From NCBI GenBank assembly GCA_021790385.1, contig JAJYDW010000004.1, positions 1-36,192 on the forward strand: a stretch of DNA of 36,192 nt, given 5' to 3'. Made by a program: the position numbers and the translations under genes. Shown here piece after piece: positions 15,504 to 23,809 of this stretch; position 1 is the first letter of the stretch, and each line of letters begins with the position of its first letter. The notes under the pieces are model-generated. The model was not told the DNA's origin. It worked only from the letters and a program-made list of their open reading frames with translations, and searched no databases. Source of the DNA: Planctomycetota bacterium (GTDB lineage Bacteria > Planctomycetota > Phycisphaerae > WQYP01).

Positions 15504-16637
15504 ATGCCCCAGCCATTACGAAACGAAATATGTCGGACTGCCAGTGCGAAGCTGGAAAAGCAGGATGTGAAGCAAATTCGGGCCATGGTTGGTTTCGACG
15601 GGTTCGTGGATGAAATTATTGAAGTGGTGGACAAACGCCACAATGCCGCATCGTATGAACGTCTGAAAAACATTGAGGAATTCGGGAAGAAAATTCTTTC
15701 CGCCGCCGGGCAAAGTTCCAATTATGAACTGGTTGTGACGCAGCAGAAACTGGGCGGCAATGGGCCGATTATGGCCAATGCCCTGGCGTCGATTGGTTTG
15801 ACAACCACCTATATCGGCAACCTGGGCTATCCGGATGTGCATCCGGTGTTCAGGGAAATGACCAGCCGGGCAACGGTAATCAGCATTGCCGAAGCTTGCC
15901 ACACGGATGCTCTGGAGTTTTTGGATGGCAAGCTGCTGCTGGGAAAAATGACTCCTACGGCGGATGTTCACTGGGATAACATTGTTCAGCGTGTCGGGCG
16001 GGAGCGTCTGGTGGCGCTGGTGCAGGAGAGCGATCTGATTGGCATGGTGAATTGGACTATGCTGCCGCACATGACGGAAATCTGGTCTCGACTGCTTAGC
16101 GAGGTGCTGATCAAGCTGCCCAAGAACGGGCAAAGGCGGCTTTTTGTGGATCTGGCCGATCCGGAAAAGCGGGCGGTGCAGGATTTGCGAGCGGGTTTGA
16201 CCATGCTGCAAAGTATGCAGGAGCATGTGCATGTAATTTTGGGCCTGAATTTGAAGGAAGCGGTGCAGGTAGCGGCGGCATTGGGATTGCCGCCATATAA
16301 GAATCCAGAAAAGGAAATTGAGCCGATGGCGGCGGCTATCCGTAACAAGCTGGGCTTGGGTACGGTGGTGGTGCATCCGCGGGCGACGGCGGCAGCAGCC
16401 AACGCGGAAGGCACGGCCTGGTTTGCCGGACCGTTTGTGGCCCAGCCCAAAATCAGCACCGGAGCGGGTGATCATTTTAATGCGGGCTTTGTTTCGGGGC
16501 AGTTGTTGGGCTTGAGTTTGGCGGAATCTTTGTGCATGGGCACGGCCACCAGCGGCTTTTATGTGCGGAGCGCGATCAGTCCCAGTTCCGCACAGTTGGT
16601 GGAATTTATCCGTGATCTGCCGCAGCCGCAGGGGTAG
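15504..16637 (+). CDS. PfkB-family sugar/nucleoside kinase (tandem copy 1)
   Basis: Encodes 377 aa; GGAG lies 6 nt upstream of the ATG at 15504. PfkB/ribokinase-type kinases transfer phosphate from ATP to a sugar or nucleoside. Seen: GFDGFVDEIIEVVDKR (30-45), the glycine-rich GGNGP substrate motif (84-88), and the anion-hole motif GAGD (320-323) with D323 the likely catalytic base. Length is above the usual ~300-330. The substrate is unknown. A second copy of exactly the same length follows after 57 bp. The last 380 bp are identical in both, while other parts of the genes differ markedly, so recent gene conversion or recombination is likely. Confidence 0.82.
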   Translation: MPQPLRNEICRTASAKLEKQDVKQIRAMVGFDGFVDEIIEVVDKRHNAASYERLKNIEEFGKKILSAAGQSSNYELVVTQQKLGGNGPIMANALASIGLTTTYIGNLGYPDVHPVFREMTSRATVISIAEACHTDALEFLDGKLLLGKMTPTADVHWDNIVQRVGRERLVALVQESDLIGMVNWTMLPHMTEIWSRLLSEVLIKLPKNGQRRLFVDLADPEKRAVQDLRAGLTMLQSMQEHVHVILGLNLKEAVQVAAALGLPPYKNPEKEIEPMAAAIRNKLGLGTVVVHPRATAAAANAEGTAWFAGPFVAQPKISTGAGDHFNAGFVSGQLLGLSLAESLCMGTATSGFYVRSAISPSSAQLVEFIRDLPQPQG

Positions 16638-16694
16638 CCGCTAAAACTTTTGGCGCGGATAGAGAAGATGACTGGGTTTATGTTGGAGAACCCT

Positions 16695-17828
16695 ATGGCG
16701 CAACCATCCAGAAGCGAAATTTGTACCCAAGTCAGTATGAAGTTGGCCCGGCAGGATATGTCGCGGATTCGAGCACTGGTAGGGCTGGATGGTTTCGTAG
16801 ACGAAATTATTGAAGTGGTGGATAAACGTCGCAATGCCGTTTCGTATGATCGCCTGAAAACTATCGAAGAATTCGGAAAGAAAATTCTTTCCGCCGCCGG
16901 GCAAAGTTCCAACTATGAACTGGTGGTCACGCAGCAGAAACTGGGCGGCAACGGGCCGATTATGGCCAATGCCCTGGCGTCGATTGGTTTGACAACCACT
17001 TACATCGGCAACCTGGGCTATCCGGATTTGCATCCGGTGTTCAGGGAAATGACCAGCCGGGCGACGGTAATCAGCATTGCCGAAGCCGGGCATACGGACG
17101 CGTTGGAATTTTTTGATGGCAAGCTGATGCTCGGCAAAATAACACCCACCGCGGATGTTAACTGGAATAACATCATCCAGCGGGTAGGGCGGCAGCGTTT
17201 GACTAACCTGGTGGAAGAGTGTGATTTGATCGGGATGGTAAGCTGGACACACTTGCCATATATGAACGATATCTGGGAGCGATTGCTAAACGAAGTTATT
17301 GTGATGTTGCCGCACAGCGAACGTAAGATATTTTTTGTGGATCTGGCCGATCCGGAAAAGCGGGCGGTGCAGGACTTGCTGGCGGGGCTGCGCATTTTGC
17401 AACGAATTCAGGAACATATTCATGTGATGCTGGGCCTGAATTTGAAAGAAGCGGTGCAGGTAGCGGCGGCATTGGGATTGCCGCCATATAAGAATCCAGA
17501 AAAGGAAATTGAGCCGATGGCGGCGGCTATCCGTAACAAGCTGGGCTTGGGTACGGTGGTGGTGCATCCGCGGGCGACGGCGGCAGCAGCCAACGCGGAA
17601 GGCACGGCCTGGTTTGCCGGACCGTTTGTGGCCCAGCCCAAAATCAGCACCGGAGCGGGTGATCATTTTAATGCGGGCTTTGTTTCGGGGCAGTTGTTGG
17701 GCTTGAGTTTGGCGGAATCTTTGTGCATGGGCACGGCCACCAGCGGCTTTTATGTGCGGAGCGCGATCAGTCCCAGTTCCGCACAGTTGGTGGAATTTAT
17801 CCGTGATCTGCCGCAGCCGCAGGGGTAA
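16695..17828 (+). CDS. PfkB-family sugar/nucleoside kinase (tandem copy 2)
   Basis: Encodes 377 aa; GGAG lies 6 nt upstream of the ATG at 16695. It has the same motifs and residue positions as the copy at 15504-16637. All residues from the GLNLKEAVQ motif to the end are identical. The N-terminal ~30 residues and residues ~135-245 differ at many positions, so the two kinases could differ in substrate while sharing the nucleotide-binding end. Every key motif is intact, so both copies look functional. It converges on the flippase-like gene with a 40 bp gap and no obvious terminator. Confidence 0.82.
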   Translation: MAQPSRSEICTQVSMKLARQDMSRIRALVGLDGFVDEIIEVVDKRRNAVSYDRLKTIEEFGKKILSAAGQSSNYELVVTQQKLGGNGPIMANALASIGLTTTYIGNLGYPDLHPVFREMTSRATVISIAEAGHTDALEFFDGKLMLGKITPTADVNWNNIIQRVGRQRLTNLVEECDLIGMVSWTHLPYMNDIWERLLNEVIVMLPHSERKIFFVDLADPEKRAVQDLLAGLRILQRIQEHIHVMLGLNLKEAVQVAAALGLPPYKNPEKEIEPMAAAIRNKLGLGTVVVHPRATAAAANAEGTAWFAGPFVAQPKISTGAGDHFNAGFVSGQLLGLSLAESLCMGTATSGFYVRSAISPSSAQLVEFIRDLPQPQG

Positions 17829-17868
17829 ATGGGGAATTGCAAAATGGGGGGAGAGGTTGGCCCACTTA

Positions 17869-19221
17869 TTATTCTGTGCATGGGGCTGTGATCGGTATAG
17901 GCAAATCTGATTCAATAATTTGAACTTCCGTAGGTGTGGGGCGATGAAATTTGCCACGAACCACCCAATACGCACCGAGGAGGTTCCAGGCTATGGGTAA
18001 AAAGCGGATAGCTTGAGCCAAAGCAAAAGACTGGCTGGCGGTATCCACGCCGCGGGTGACAAAAAAGTGCAGCAAAATGGCCTCGGTAACCCCAATCCCC
18101 TGCGGGGGCATAATGGGCAGGCTCGCGGCCAGGGCAGCCAGCGGAATGTAGGCCATGAAGCAGCCAAATGACGCGTGCATACCAAAGGCGCGTCCGGCCA
18201 GAAATCCGGCCAGCGGCAACACGCTTTGGGAAATCATGCTGAGGCCAAATGTACCGGCGACCAGGCGCAGGTGATGGCGATAAGCCAGCAACGAGCGATC
18301 GGCATGTTTGATGAATTCCGGCAGTGGCAGGCGGTTCATAATGGCATCTATACCCAACTTCCGCCGCAACCGGGCTGAAAAATACAGGATGCAGCCGACA
18401 AGGGTCGTCGCTAGCAAACCACCGGTCAGCATTACCACACGCTGTAAAACCGGGTCGCTTCCGGTACCGGTTGCGGTGCCAAGCGGACTGGCGGATGATG
18501 CTGAATTGACCATCAACTGTATGGTGGCTGCAATGCCGGCCACCATGACCAGGCCGACCAGGCCAATGACGCGGTCCAGCAGCACAGTTACGGCGCTTCG
18601 GGTGGTTTGGCCGGTGACACGGGCGGTATAAATGATTTTTACCAGATCTCCACTGGTGGTACCCGGTAAAAAGGTGGAATAAAACTGACCGACGAAATTC
18701 AGGCGAAGGCACTGAGCATAGGAAAGGTGCATATTCTGTACGCTCATAAGCAGTTGCCAGCGCCAGGCGGTCAGGAAAAATGGAATTCCCACGATGATCA
18801 ATGCCGCCAACAACAACCAGCCATTGGCCCGAACAATAAGAGAATGCAGGCCTGCTTCAATTTCCGGATGACCGCCGGCTGTAGCCAAGTAGCTTAAAGG
18901 CAACGTGAGTTGCCGGGGGAACATGATGGGATACCTGGTGGCAGAAGCGGTGACGATCTTACCGGAGGGAAGTCTGACCTTAATTATTTGATCGGCAAAA
19001 CGCACGGTTACGCTACGGGCTGTGCGAGATACAACGGGCAGCCGGGTGGCATGCACGAATACGGCCGCACGCACCGTTTGGCCACTGGCAATCACGGCGG
19101 TGTCGTGCCAGGATATTTGCCCAAGAACCCACCACAGCCCAAGTAAGGCAATGACGAATTTGAGTACGGTGAGCACCAGCCGGCGGGCATGGTGTTGCGA
19201 AGACGGATGCGGTTGTGGCAT
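17869..19221 (-). CDS. Flippase-like integral membrane protein (UPF0104 / LPG synthase TM family)
   Basis: Encodes 450 aa from the ATG at 19221 (GTGAGG ~6 nt upstream). One helix at ~20-35 is followed by an extracytoplasmic domain to ~120, then about seven helices. Typical family motifs: FFLTAWRWQLLM, LRLNFVGQFYSTFLPGTTSGDLVK, LLDRVIGLVGL, and a late PLAALAASLPIMPPQGIGVTEAIL. This matches TIGR00374 / lysylphosphatidylglycerol synthase TM-region proteins, thought to move lipid-linked substrates. The N-terminal soluble insertion is unusual. It is last of the minus-strand set accA, pyrE, flippase (49 bp after pyrE). Confidence 0.85.
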   Translation of the reverse strand: MPQPHPSSQHHARRLVLTVLKFVIALLGLWWVLGQISWHDTAVIASGQTVRAAVFVHATRLPVVSRTARSVTVRFADQIIKVRLPSGKIVTASATRYPIMFPRQLTLPLSYLATAGGHPEIEAGLHSLIVRANGWLLLAALIIVGIPFFLTAWRWQLLMSVQNMHLSYAQCLRLNFVGQFYSTFLPGTTSGDLVKIIYTARVTGQTTRSAVTVLLDRVIGLVGLVMVAGIAATIQLMVNSASSASPLGTATGTGSDPVLQRVVMLTGGLLATTLVGCILYFSARLRRKLGIDAIMNRLPLPEFIKHADRSLLAYRHHLRLVAGTFGLSMISQSVLPLAGFLAGRAFGMHASFGCFMAYIPLAALAASLPIMPPQGIGVTEAILLHFFVTRGVDTASQSFALAQAIRFLPIAWNLLGAYWVVRGKFHRPTPTEVQIIESDLPIPITAPCTE

Positions 19222-19270
19222 ACGGGCCTCACGGATGAAATCTGGTTGGTTCGCCTGCGGCACTGTAGGC

Positions 19271-19792
19271 TTAAATTCCCAGATCTTGCTTGGTGAGCAG
19301 GGCTTCAAAGATGAAGCCAGCGTTGGAAATGTTTTCGCGGGCACCTTCCTGGCGGTCAATCACAGCAACAATTCTATCCACCGTTGCCCCCGCAGCTTGA
19401 ATAACTTTAGCTGCTTCCAACACCTGTCCACCGGTGGTGGCGATATCCTCGACCAGCAGTACGTGCTCACCTGGCAGCAGCAGACCTTCAATGAGTTTGG
19501 AAGTGCCATAGTCTTTTTTGGAATTGCGGACAATAAAAAACGGCAGTCCAGCCGCCAAAGATGCCGCGGCCGCCAGAGCCACTCCGCCCAGTTCGGCACC
19601 GGCGATACGCTTGGTGGCGGGGGTGCGGTGGGCGGCCAGCCGCGTGCCAAGGGCGGCAAGAATGTCCGGCTGGGTTTCAAACAGATACTTATCCATATAG
19701 TATCGGGATTTTTTTCCCGAGCGCAGGGTAAAATCGCCTTCCAGATAAGCAGTAGCCTTAATCCGTGCCGCGAGAGTGGCGTGATTCATCAT
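19271..19792 (-). CDS. pyrE: Orotate phosphoribosyltransferase
   Basis: Encodes 173 aa. Joins orotate and PRPP to give OMP in pyrimidine synthesis. The first ATG of an ATG-ATG pair (19792) has GGAG ~11 nt upstream. Seen: FTLRSGKKSRYYMDKY, the substrate-binding segment, then GAELGGVALAAA, and the PRPP motif VLLVEDIATTGGQ with the flexible KDYG segment before it. Slightly shorter than typical PyrE (~190-215) but with all core motifs. It lies 87 bp after accA, probably in one operon. Confidence 0.92.
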   Translation of the reverse strand: MMNHATLAARIKATAYLEGDFTLRSGKKSRYYMDKYLFETQPDILAALGTRLAAHRTPATKRIAGAELGGVALAAAASLAAGLPFFIVRNSKKDYGTSKLIEGLLLPGEHVLLVEDIATTGGQVLEAAKVIQAAGATVDRIVAVIDRQEGARENISNAGFIFEALLTKQDLGI

Positions 19793-19879
19793 GGTAGGGG
19801 TTACTCCAAAGAATTCGGATAGATTGACATCGCGTGGCAAGCATCGGCGTGCCCGGCCAATCATCTGGTTCCAACGGCT

Positions 19880-21022
19880 TTAGCCCGCCGCTATGGTTTG
19901 TGTTCCAAGACATCGGATTCGCTGATAGCGTTGTTCCAGCAAGGTGTCCAGGGGGATGGCCCGGAGTTCGCGCAGGGTGCGATCGATAAAACGTTCCAAG
20001 CTATCTGCTGCGGCTCGAGGATTGCGATGCGCACCACCCAGCGGCTCTTTGATGATTTCGTCAATCACGCCCAGCTTTTTAAGAGCCTCGCTGGTGAGCT
20101 TGAGAGCGGCAGCCGCATCCGGAGCATTTTGAGAGTCTTTCCACAAAATGCCGCTGCAGCCTTCGGGTGAAATGACCGAGTACCATGCAAACTGCAGCAT
20201 GGCCGTGCGATCGCCCACGCCGATGCCCAAAGCTCCGCCCGATCCACCTTCACCAATGACAATGCAGACAACGGGAGTGGGCAGACTGGACATTTCCCGC
20301 AGATTGACCGCAATGGCCTCGGCTACGCCACGCTCTTCAGAGCCGATGCCGGGGTAGGCTCCAGCCGTATCAATGAGCGTGACCACGGGCAGGCCGAATT
20401 TGGCGGCAAACTGCATTTTCAACAGGGCTTTGCGGTAGCCTTCCGGATTGGCGCAGCCGAATTGGCAGCCTATTTTTTCCTTGGTGTCGCGGCCCTTGTG
20501 ATGGCCAATCAGCATGACCTTATGGCCGCCGATACGGCCAGTGCCGGTGATGACGGCCCGATCATCGCCAAAACGCCGGTCGCCGTGCAGTTCAACAAAA
20601 TCCTTAACGATCATATCTATATAATCGCGCGTTTGAGGGCGGGCGGGATGCCGGGCTACCTGTACCACCTCCCATGGCGAAAGATTTTGATAGGTCTTGC
20701 GGATTAACGCCGTTAAATTTTCGCGTAGCTGCTGGATTTCAGGGGTGTAATCCACACCTCGCTGTTCCTGCATGACTACTAGATCGTAAATCTGACGTTC
20801 CAGCTTCAATATAGGTTTTTCAAACTCCAGGGCCATTCCCACGGGCGGATTTCGCGGTGGTTCGGGGGCTGCCGTGGCAGTGGTTGCGCCAGGCACTGCC
20901 ACCGTAACCGCACTGGACTGGGCCAAAGACCCAGATGAGGGAGGGGGAGGCTGATGGCTTACCGCAGCCTGAATTTCTGGTTCAGACTTATCCTGGTGTT
21001 TGAGGGATTTCTTTTTCGCCAT
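19880..21022 (-). CDS. accA: Acetyl-CoA carboxylase carboxyltransferase, alpha subunit
   Basis: Encodes 380 aa; GGAGA lies ~9 nt upstream of the ATG at 21022. With AccD it transfers carboxyl from biotin to acetyl-CoA, the first committed step of fatty-acid synthesis. Family features: LEFEKPILKLERQIYDL, ARHPARPQTRDYI, FVELHGDRRFGDDRAVI, LPVVTLIDTAGAYPGIGSEE, GEGGSGGALGIGVGD, and YSVISPEGCSGILWKD. The first ~60 residues are a Lys- then Pro/Ala-rich extension not usual in AccA (~320 aa). It leads the minus-strand operon. The porin gene is divergent across a long leader region. Confidence 0.96.
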   Translation of the reverse strand: MAKKKSLKHQDKSEPEIQAAVSHQPPPPSSGSLAQSSAVTVAVPGATTATAAPEPPRNPPVGMALEFEKPILKLERQIYDLVVMQEQRGVDYTPEIQQLRENLTALIRKTYQNLSPWEVVQVARHPARPQTRDYIDMIVKDFVELHGDRRFGDDRAVITGTGRIGGHKVMLIGHHKGRDTKEKIGCQFGCANPEGYRKALLKMQFAAKFGLPVVTLIDTAGAYPGIGSEERGVAEAIAVNLREMSSLPTPVVCIVIGEGGSGGALGIGVGDRTAMLQFAWYSVISPEGCSGILWKDSQNAPDAAAALKLTSEALKKLGVIDEIIKEPLGGAHRNPRAAADSLERFIDRTLRELRAIPLDTLLEQRYQRIRCLGTQTIAAG

Positions 21023-21449
21023 GCTTAATTCTCCAGTGCAGGGTTAGCCGATCGAATGTCGGCGTACTCACTACCGACCAGCAGGGCAAACCAGCTTTGA
21101 TCCGCCCCCGTAAACCCGTCAATAGTGTAACGCAATCCAGTAATTTTGTAATGGCTCCGGGCGGGCTTAAGGGCGGAAAAGAGCAATAGGTCTGAGCGGC
21201 GGTTTTGCGGCAGAGCGAGCCAGGAAATACTGCCCCGCCTAAGACTTTCACCTATAGAACCTTAGGTGAATCCTTTAAAAGCATCTAAGGACTAAGCCTG
21301 ATATGTTTTTGCGAGTTTATCTGATTTCGCATATGCGTTGTTCGTACGATGATGCTTTTGTTGAGTCTGTTCTTGGCCGCACAGTGAAACTACTGCGGCG
21401 AGGACAGTACAGATAGACCGTGTAGTCTGCTGTAACCAGGGCCGTAAAG

Positions 21450-21530
21450 GGTACTTTAAGTAAAGGTGCAGGGACGGGGTTGTATGTTTGTAGTTCGCCG
21501 ACGCACCAGATCCCGCCCCTCACCTTTTTT
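21450..21530 (+). ncRNA. Structured RNA element, copy 1 (terminator-like hairpin with conserved loop)
   Basis: Stem 21465-21480 with 21510-21524: GGTG/CACC, one bulged C (21469), AGGG/CCCT, an A·C mismatch (21474/21516), then CGGGGT/ATCCCG. A 29 nt loop (21481-21509) is followed by TTTTTT (21525-21530). The second copy, 206 bp downstream, keeps the same bulge and mismatch and changes paired bases together. The U run places the RNA on the plus strand. No gene lies upstream on this strand, so it is not an ordinary gene terminator. Confidence 0.65.
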
Positions 21531-21657
21531 AAGTTGTCGCGCAAAAAATAAAAAGGAGCATCGTGCTGTCGGTAAAGAGGAGTTTTTTCCGGGTCCGCCG
21601 GGACGGATGCCCCGGTGAAATGTGGATGGTCTTTAAGGTCACGGAAAGGCATACAAG

Positions 21658-21736
21658 GTACTTGAAGTAAGGTGTGGGGACGAGGTTATATGTTTGTAGT
21701 TCGCCGACGCACCAGACCTCGCCCCCCACCTTTTTT
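21658..21736 (+). ncRNA. Structured RNA element, copy 2
   Basis: Stem 21671-21686 with 21716-21730, bulged T at 21675, A·C mismatch at 21680/21722, then TTTTTT (21731-21736). The loop (21687-21715) differs from copy 1 at one base. Paired changes relative to copy 1: A-U 21470/21520 becomes G-C 21676/21726, G-C 21477/21513 becomes A-U 21683/21719, and G·U 21479/21511 becomes G-C. This supports a conserved RNA fold. It could act as a tandem leader element for the porin operon or as two small RNAs. Confidence 0.65.
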
Positions 21737-21967
21737 GAATTCCCTTTTGTTTCTTAGTTGACGTCGCTGCGGAGTTGGATACAATTTTCATCGATGCGTG
21801 TCGGTTGTGCTGCAATCTTGGCGGCGCTGTTAAATTTGGTCGGACTTTATCCGACGCTGGAGGATGTTTCAACAGGAGTTGGTGTTGTGTTGCCACTGTA
21901 GGCGTAAACAGTGCAACATTGTGGAATGTCTTATAGGGATCACTTTTTTAAGAGAAAGGAACCATCC

Positions 21968-23284
21968 ATGAGAAAACGCATCACCTTACCTATCCTTTTG
22001 GCGGCGGCTATGGCCGCGACGGCGGTTGGCAGTGTCCGGGCCGCGGATTCTTCCAACTACCAGCAGTTGCAGAAAAAGTACAGCACCCTGAAAGTGCAGA
22101 TGCAGGCCATGCAGAAGCAGATGGCCCAGATGCAAAAGCAGATGAAAGCTGTGCAGCAGGCCGCTCCCAGCATCAATGAACGAGCCACCCGGCGGGCGAT
22201 CAAGCGGCTTTCGCGGCAGGTGATGAAGCTAAGTGAGAAGGAAGCTGCCTTAGAGCCTGGCAACATTCAGGTGTTGATTGCCGGCGATGTGAATGTGCAG
22301 TTTCAAAATAAAGTGGGTTCCAGTTCAACATTCTACGCGGATTCCAGTCCGATGATTCAGGTGCGCGTGGATAAGAAGATTTTCATTAATACTGCCTTCG
22401 ACTTTTACACTGCAAGTGGCGGTCCCGGCGGCATTAATTCAGACATCGGCGCCGCCAACATCAATTATGAGCTTGGCGACTACATGACCGTTGGTGGTGG
22501 CCTTATATCCAGCCCGATCGGTGGCATTGTCAGTAACTACAATGCGGCGCCGTGGAATCGCTGGCTGGTGGATGGTTCATTGGAAGACAATTTGCTTCCA
22601 CCCAATGAACTTGGCATCTGGACCCGTGGCGGGATTCCAGCTCCGGGCAACTTGGGTTATCTGACATACTTTTTGTTTGTCAGCAACGGGCCGGAATTCG
22701 TCGGCACTTCCGGCGTGCCAAATCAACTCAACTACGACAATTACACAGCCACTCAAAATGCCAAGACCGTGGGCGGCCGTATCAGCTACCTCCCGATTCC
22801 CAATGTCGAAGTCGGTTATTCAGCCGAATGGGCCAGTCCCACCCAGTCCGGCGCTTTGACCAAGAGTGATTCCTGGATACAGGCGGTGGATTTCAATAGC
22901 TATTACTTCAATAAAAAGATTGAAGGCTTTGTGAAATTCCGCGGTGGTTGGACTTGGGAGCAAGTTGGTCAGGGCGGCATCACACCCGGTAATCCCACCA
23001 CGCCTCCGGCTCTTGGGAATATGTCCAATGGTGGTCAGATCGATGTGGCTTACCAACCCAGCATGTGCGGAATTAAATACCTCGATAAGACGATGGTGGC
23101 TTTCCGCTATGATCGTATTGATGGTCCGACCGCTAGCGGCAGTGCACATGAGCAGCGTTACAGCGTGGGGTTGGATTACTGGCTGCATTCCAATGCCGTG
23201 CTCAAGTTTGAGTACGAATTTGACAATGTGGCCAATCAACGCGGCAGCGACGCCATGTTTATGCAATTTGCCGTGGGCATCTAA
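21968..23284 (+). CDS. Outer-membrane porin with periplasmic coiled coil
   Basis: Encodes 438 aa; GAAAGGA lies ~7 nt upstream of the ATG at 21968. Residues 1-26 are a signal peptide (SVRA|AD). Residues ~30-95 form a Gln/Lys/Met-rich coiled coil with repeats like MQKQMAQMQKQM. From ~105 the protein alternates amphipathic strands (QVLIAGDVNVQF, MIQVRVDKKIFINTAFDFY and others) to a C-terminal strand MFMQFAVGI. This resembles OprP/phosphate-selective-type porins, though the substrate is not known. It is followed by a cytochrome c lipoprotein after 55 bp, so the two may form a unit. The long leader with two structured RNAs suggests post-transcriptional control. Confidence 0.8.
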   Translation: MRKRITLPILLAAAMAATAVGSVRAADSSNYQQLQKKYSTLKVQMQAMQKQMAQMQKQMKAVQQAAPSINERATRRAIKRLSRQVMKLSEKEAALEPGNIQVLIAGDVNVQFQNKVGSSSTFYADSSPMIQVRVDKKIFINTAFDFYTASGGPGGINSDIGAANINYELGDYMTVGGGLISSPIGGIVSNYNAAPWNRWLVDGSLEDNLLPPNELGIWTRGGIPAPGNLGYLTYFLFVSNGPEFVGTSGVPNQLNYDNYTATQNAKTVGGRISYLPIPNVEVGYSAEWASPTQSGALTKSDSWIQAVDFNSYYFNKKIEGFVKFRGGWTWEQVGQGGITPGNPTTPPALGNMSNGGQIDVAYQPSMCGIKYLDKTMVAFRYDRIDGPTASGSAHEQRYSVGLDYWLHSNAVLKFEYEFDNVANQRGSDAMFMQFAVGI

Positions 23285-23339
23285 GGTTCAATGGAAGAAT
23301 AAGGACTTGAGTCTACTTTGATTTGAGGAGTACATCATC

Positions 23340-23696
23340 ATGAATCTCAGGAATATTCAAACTGTTCGCACTATTGTGCTGGTGGGTCTGGCCGCTGCGG
23401 GCCTGTCGCTGATGGCCGGCTGTTCAAATAATGGCACCGCCGGAAAACCTGCCGCGAAAAAAACGGCCAAACCGGCCGCGATCTGGCCTTTGGCGGTTCA
23501 AGATCCGGCCAAAAATGAAACTGGTGCTCAGATCTGGTCGGAAAATTGTCTGCGGTGCCACCAGTTGCGTTCACCATCGCAATACACTCCAGCGCAATGG
23601 GGAGTGATTGTGCAATACATGCGGCTGAAGGCCGGTCTGACTGGTGAACAGGCTCGCAAGGTGTTGGCGTTTCTCAAGAGTGCCAGCGCTCATTGA
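23340..23696 (+). CDS. Monoheme cytochrome c-like lipoprotein
   Basis: Encodes 118 aa; GAGGAG lies ~10 nt upstream of the ATG at 23340. The signal ends in lipobox M-A-G-C with C28. After a Lys/Ala/Pro linker comes one heme-c site, CLRCH (C70, C73, H74); M94 in the YMRLK segment is a possible sixth ligand. The small domain is typical of an electron carrier held to a membrane on the periplasmic side. It follows the porin gene by 55 bp and is ended by the terminator at 23774-23809. Confidence 0.8.
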   Translation: MNLRNIQTVRTIVLVGLAAAGLSLMAGCSNNGTAGKPAAKKTAKPAAIWPLAVQDPAKNETGAQIWSENCLRCHQLRSPSQYTPAQWGVIVQYMRLKAGLTGEQARKVLAFLKSASAH

Positions 23697-23773
23697 GTCG
23701 GCTTCAACAGCGATAGATTTGTCGGCGGCACGCTGCTGTTTCATTGCTGCCTGCTTCCGTCGGTCGATACTCT

Positions 23774-23809
23774 CCGGCCTCGCGAGTGATCGCGGGGCCG
23801 GATTTTTAT
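23774..23809 (+). terminator. Rho-independent terminator of porin-cytochrome operon
   Basis: An 11 bp stem CCGGCCTCGCG (23774-23784) with CGCGGGGCCGG (23791-23801), one G·U pair, loop AGTGAT, followed by ATTTTTATT. It overlaps the last codons of the convergent HAD gene. Confidence 0.8.

Larger units (their letters stand above)
21023..21967. other. Long intergenic leader between accA and the porin gene
   Basis: The ~945 bp between divergent accA and the porin gene holds no credible protein gene. It contains two copies of a structured RNA element (listed separately) and a GTCGGA-CTTTA-TCCGAC hairpin (21839-21855). The porin ribosome binding site (GAAAGGA) is at its right end. Confidence 0.6.

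Noticed and set aside
21317..21729. Two minus-strand frames sharing WCVGELQTYN across the RNA repeats
   Set aside because: The similarity comes from the conserved RNA loop; the paired-base changes and T runs support plus-strand RNA, and neither frame has a ribosome binding site.
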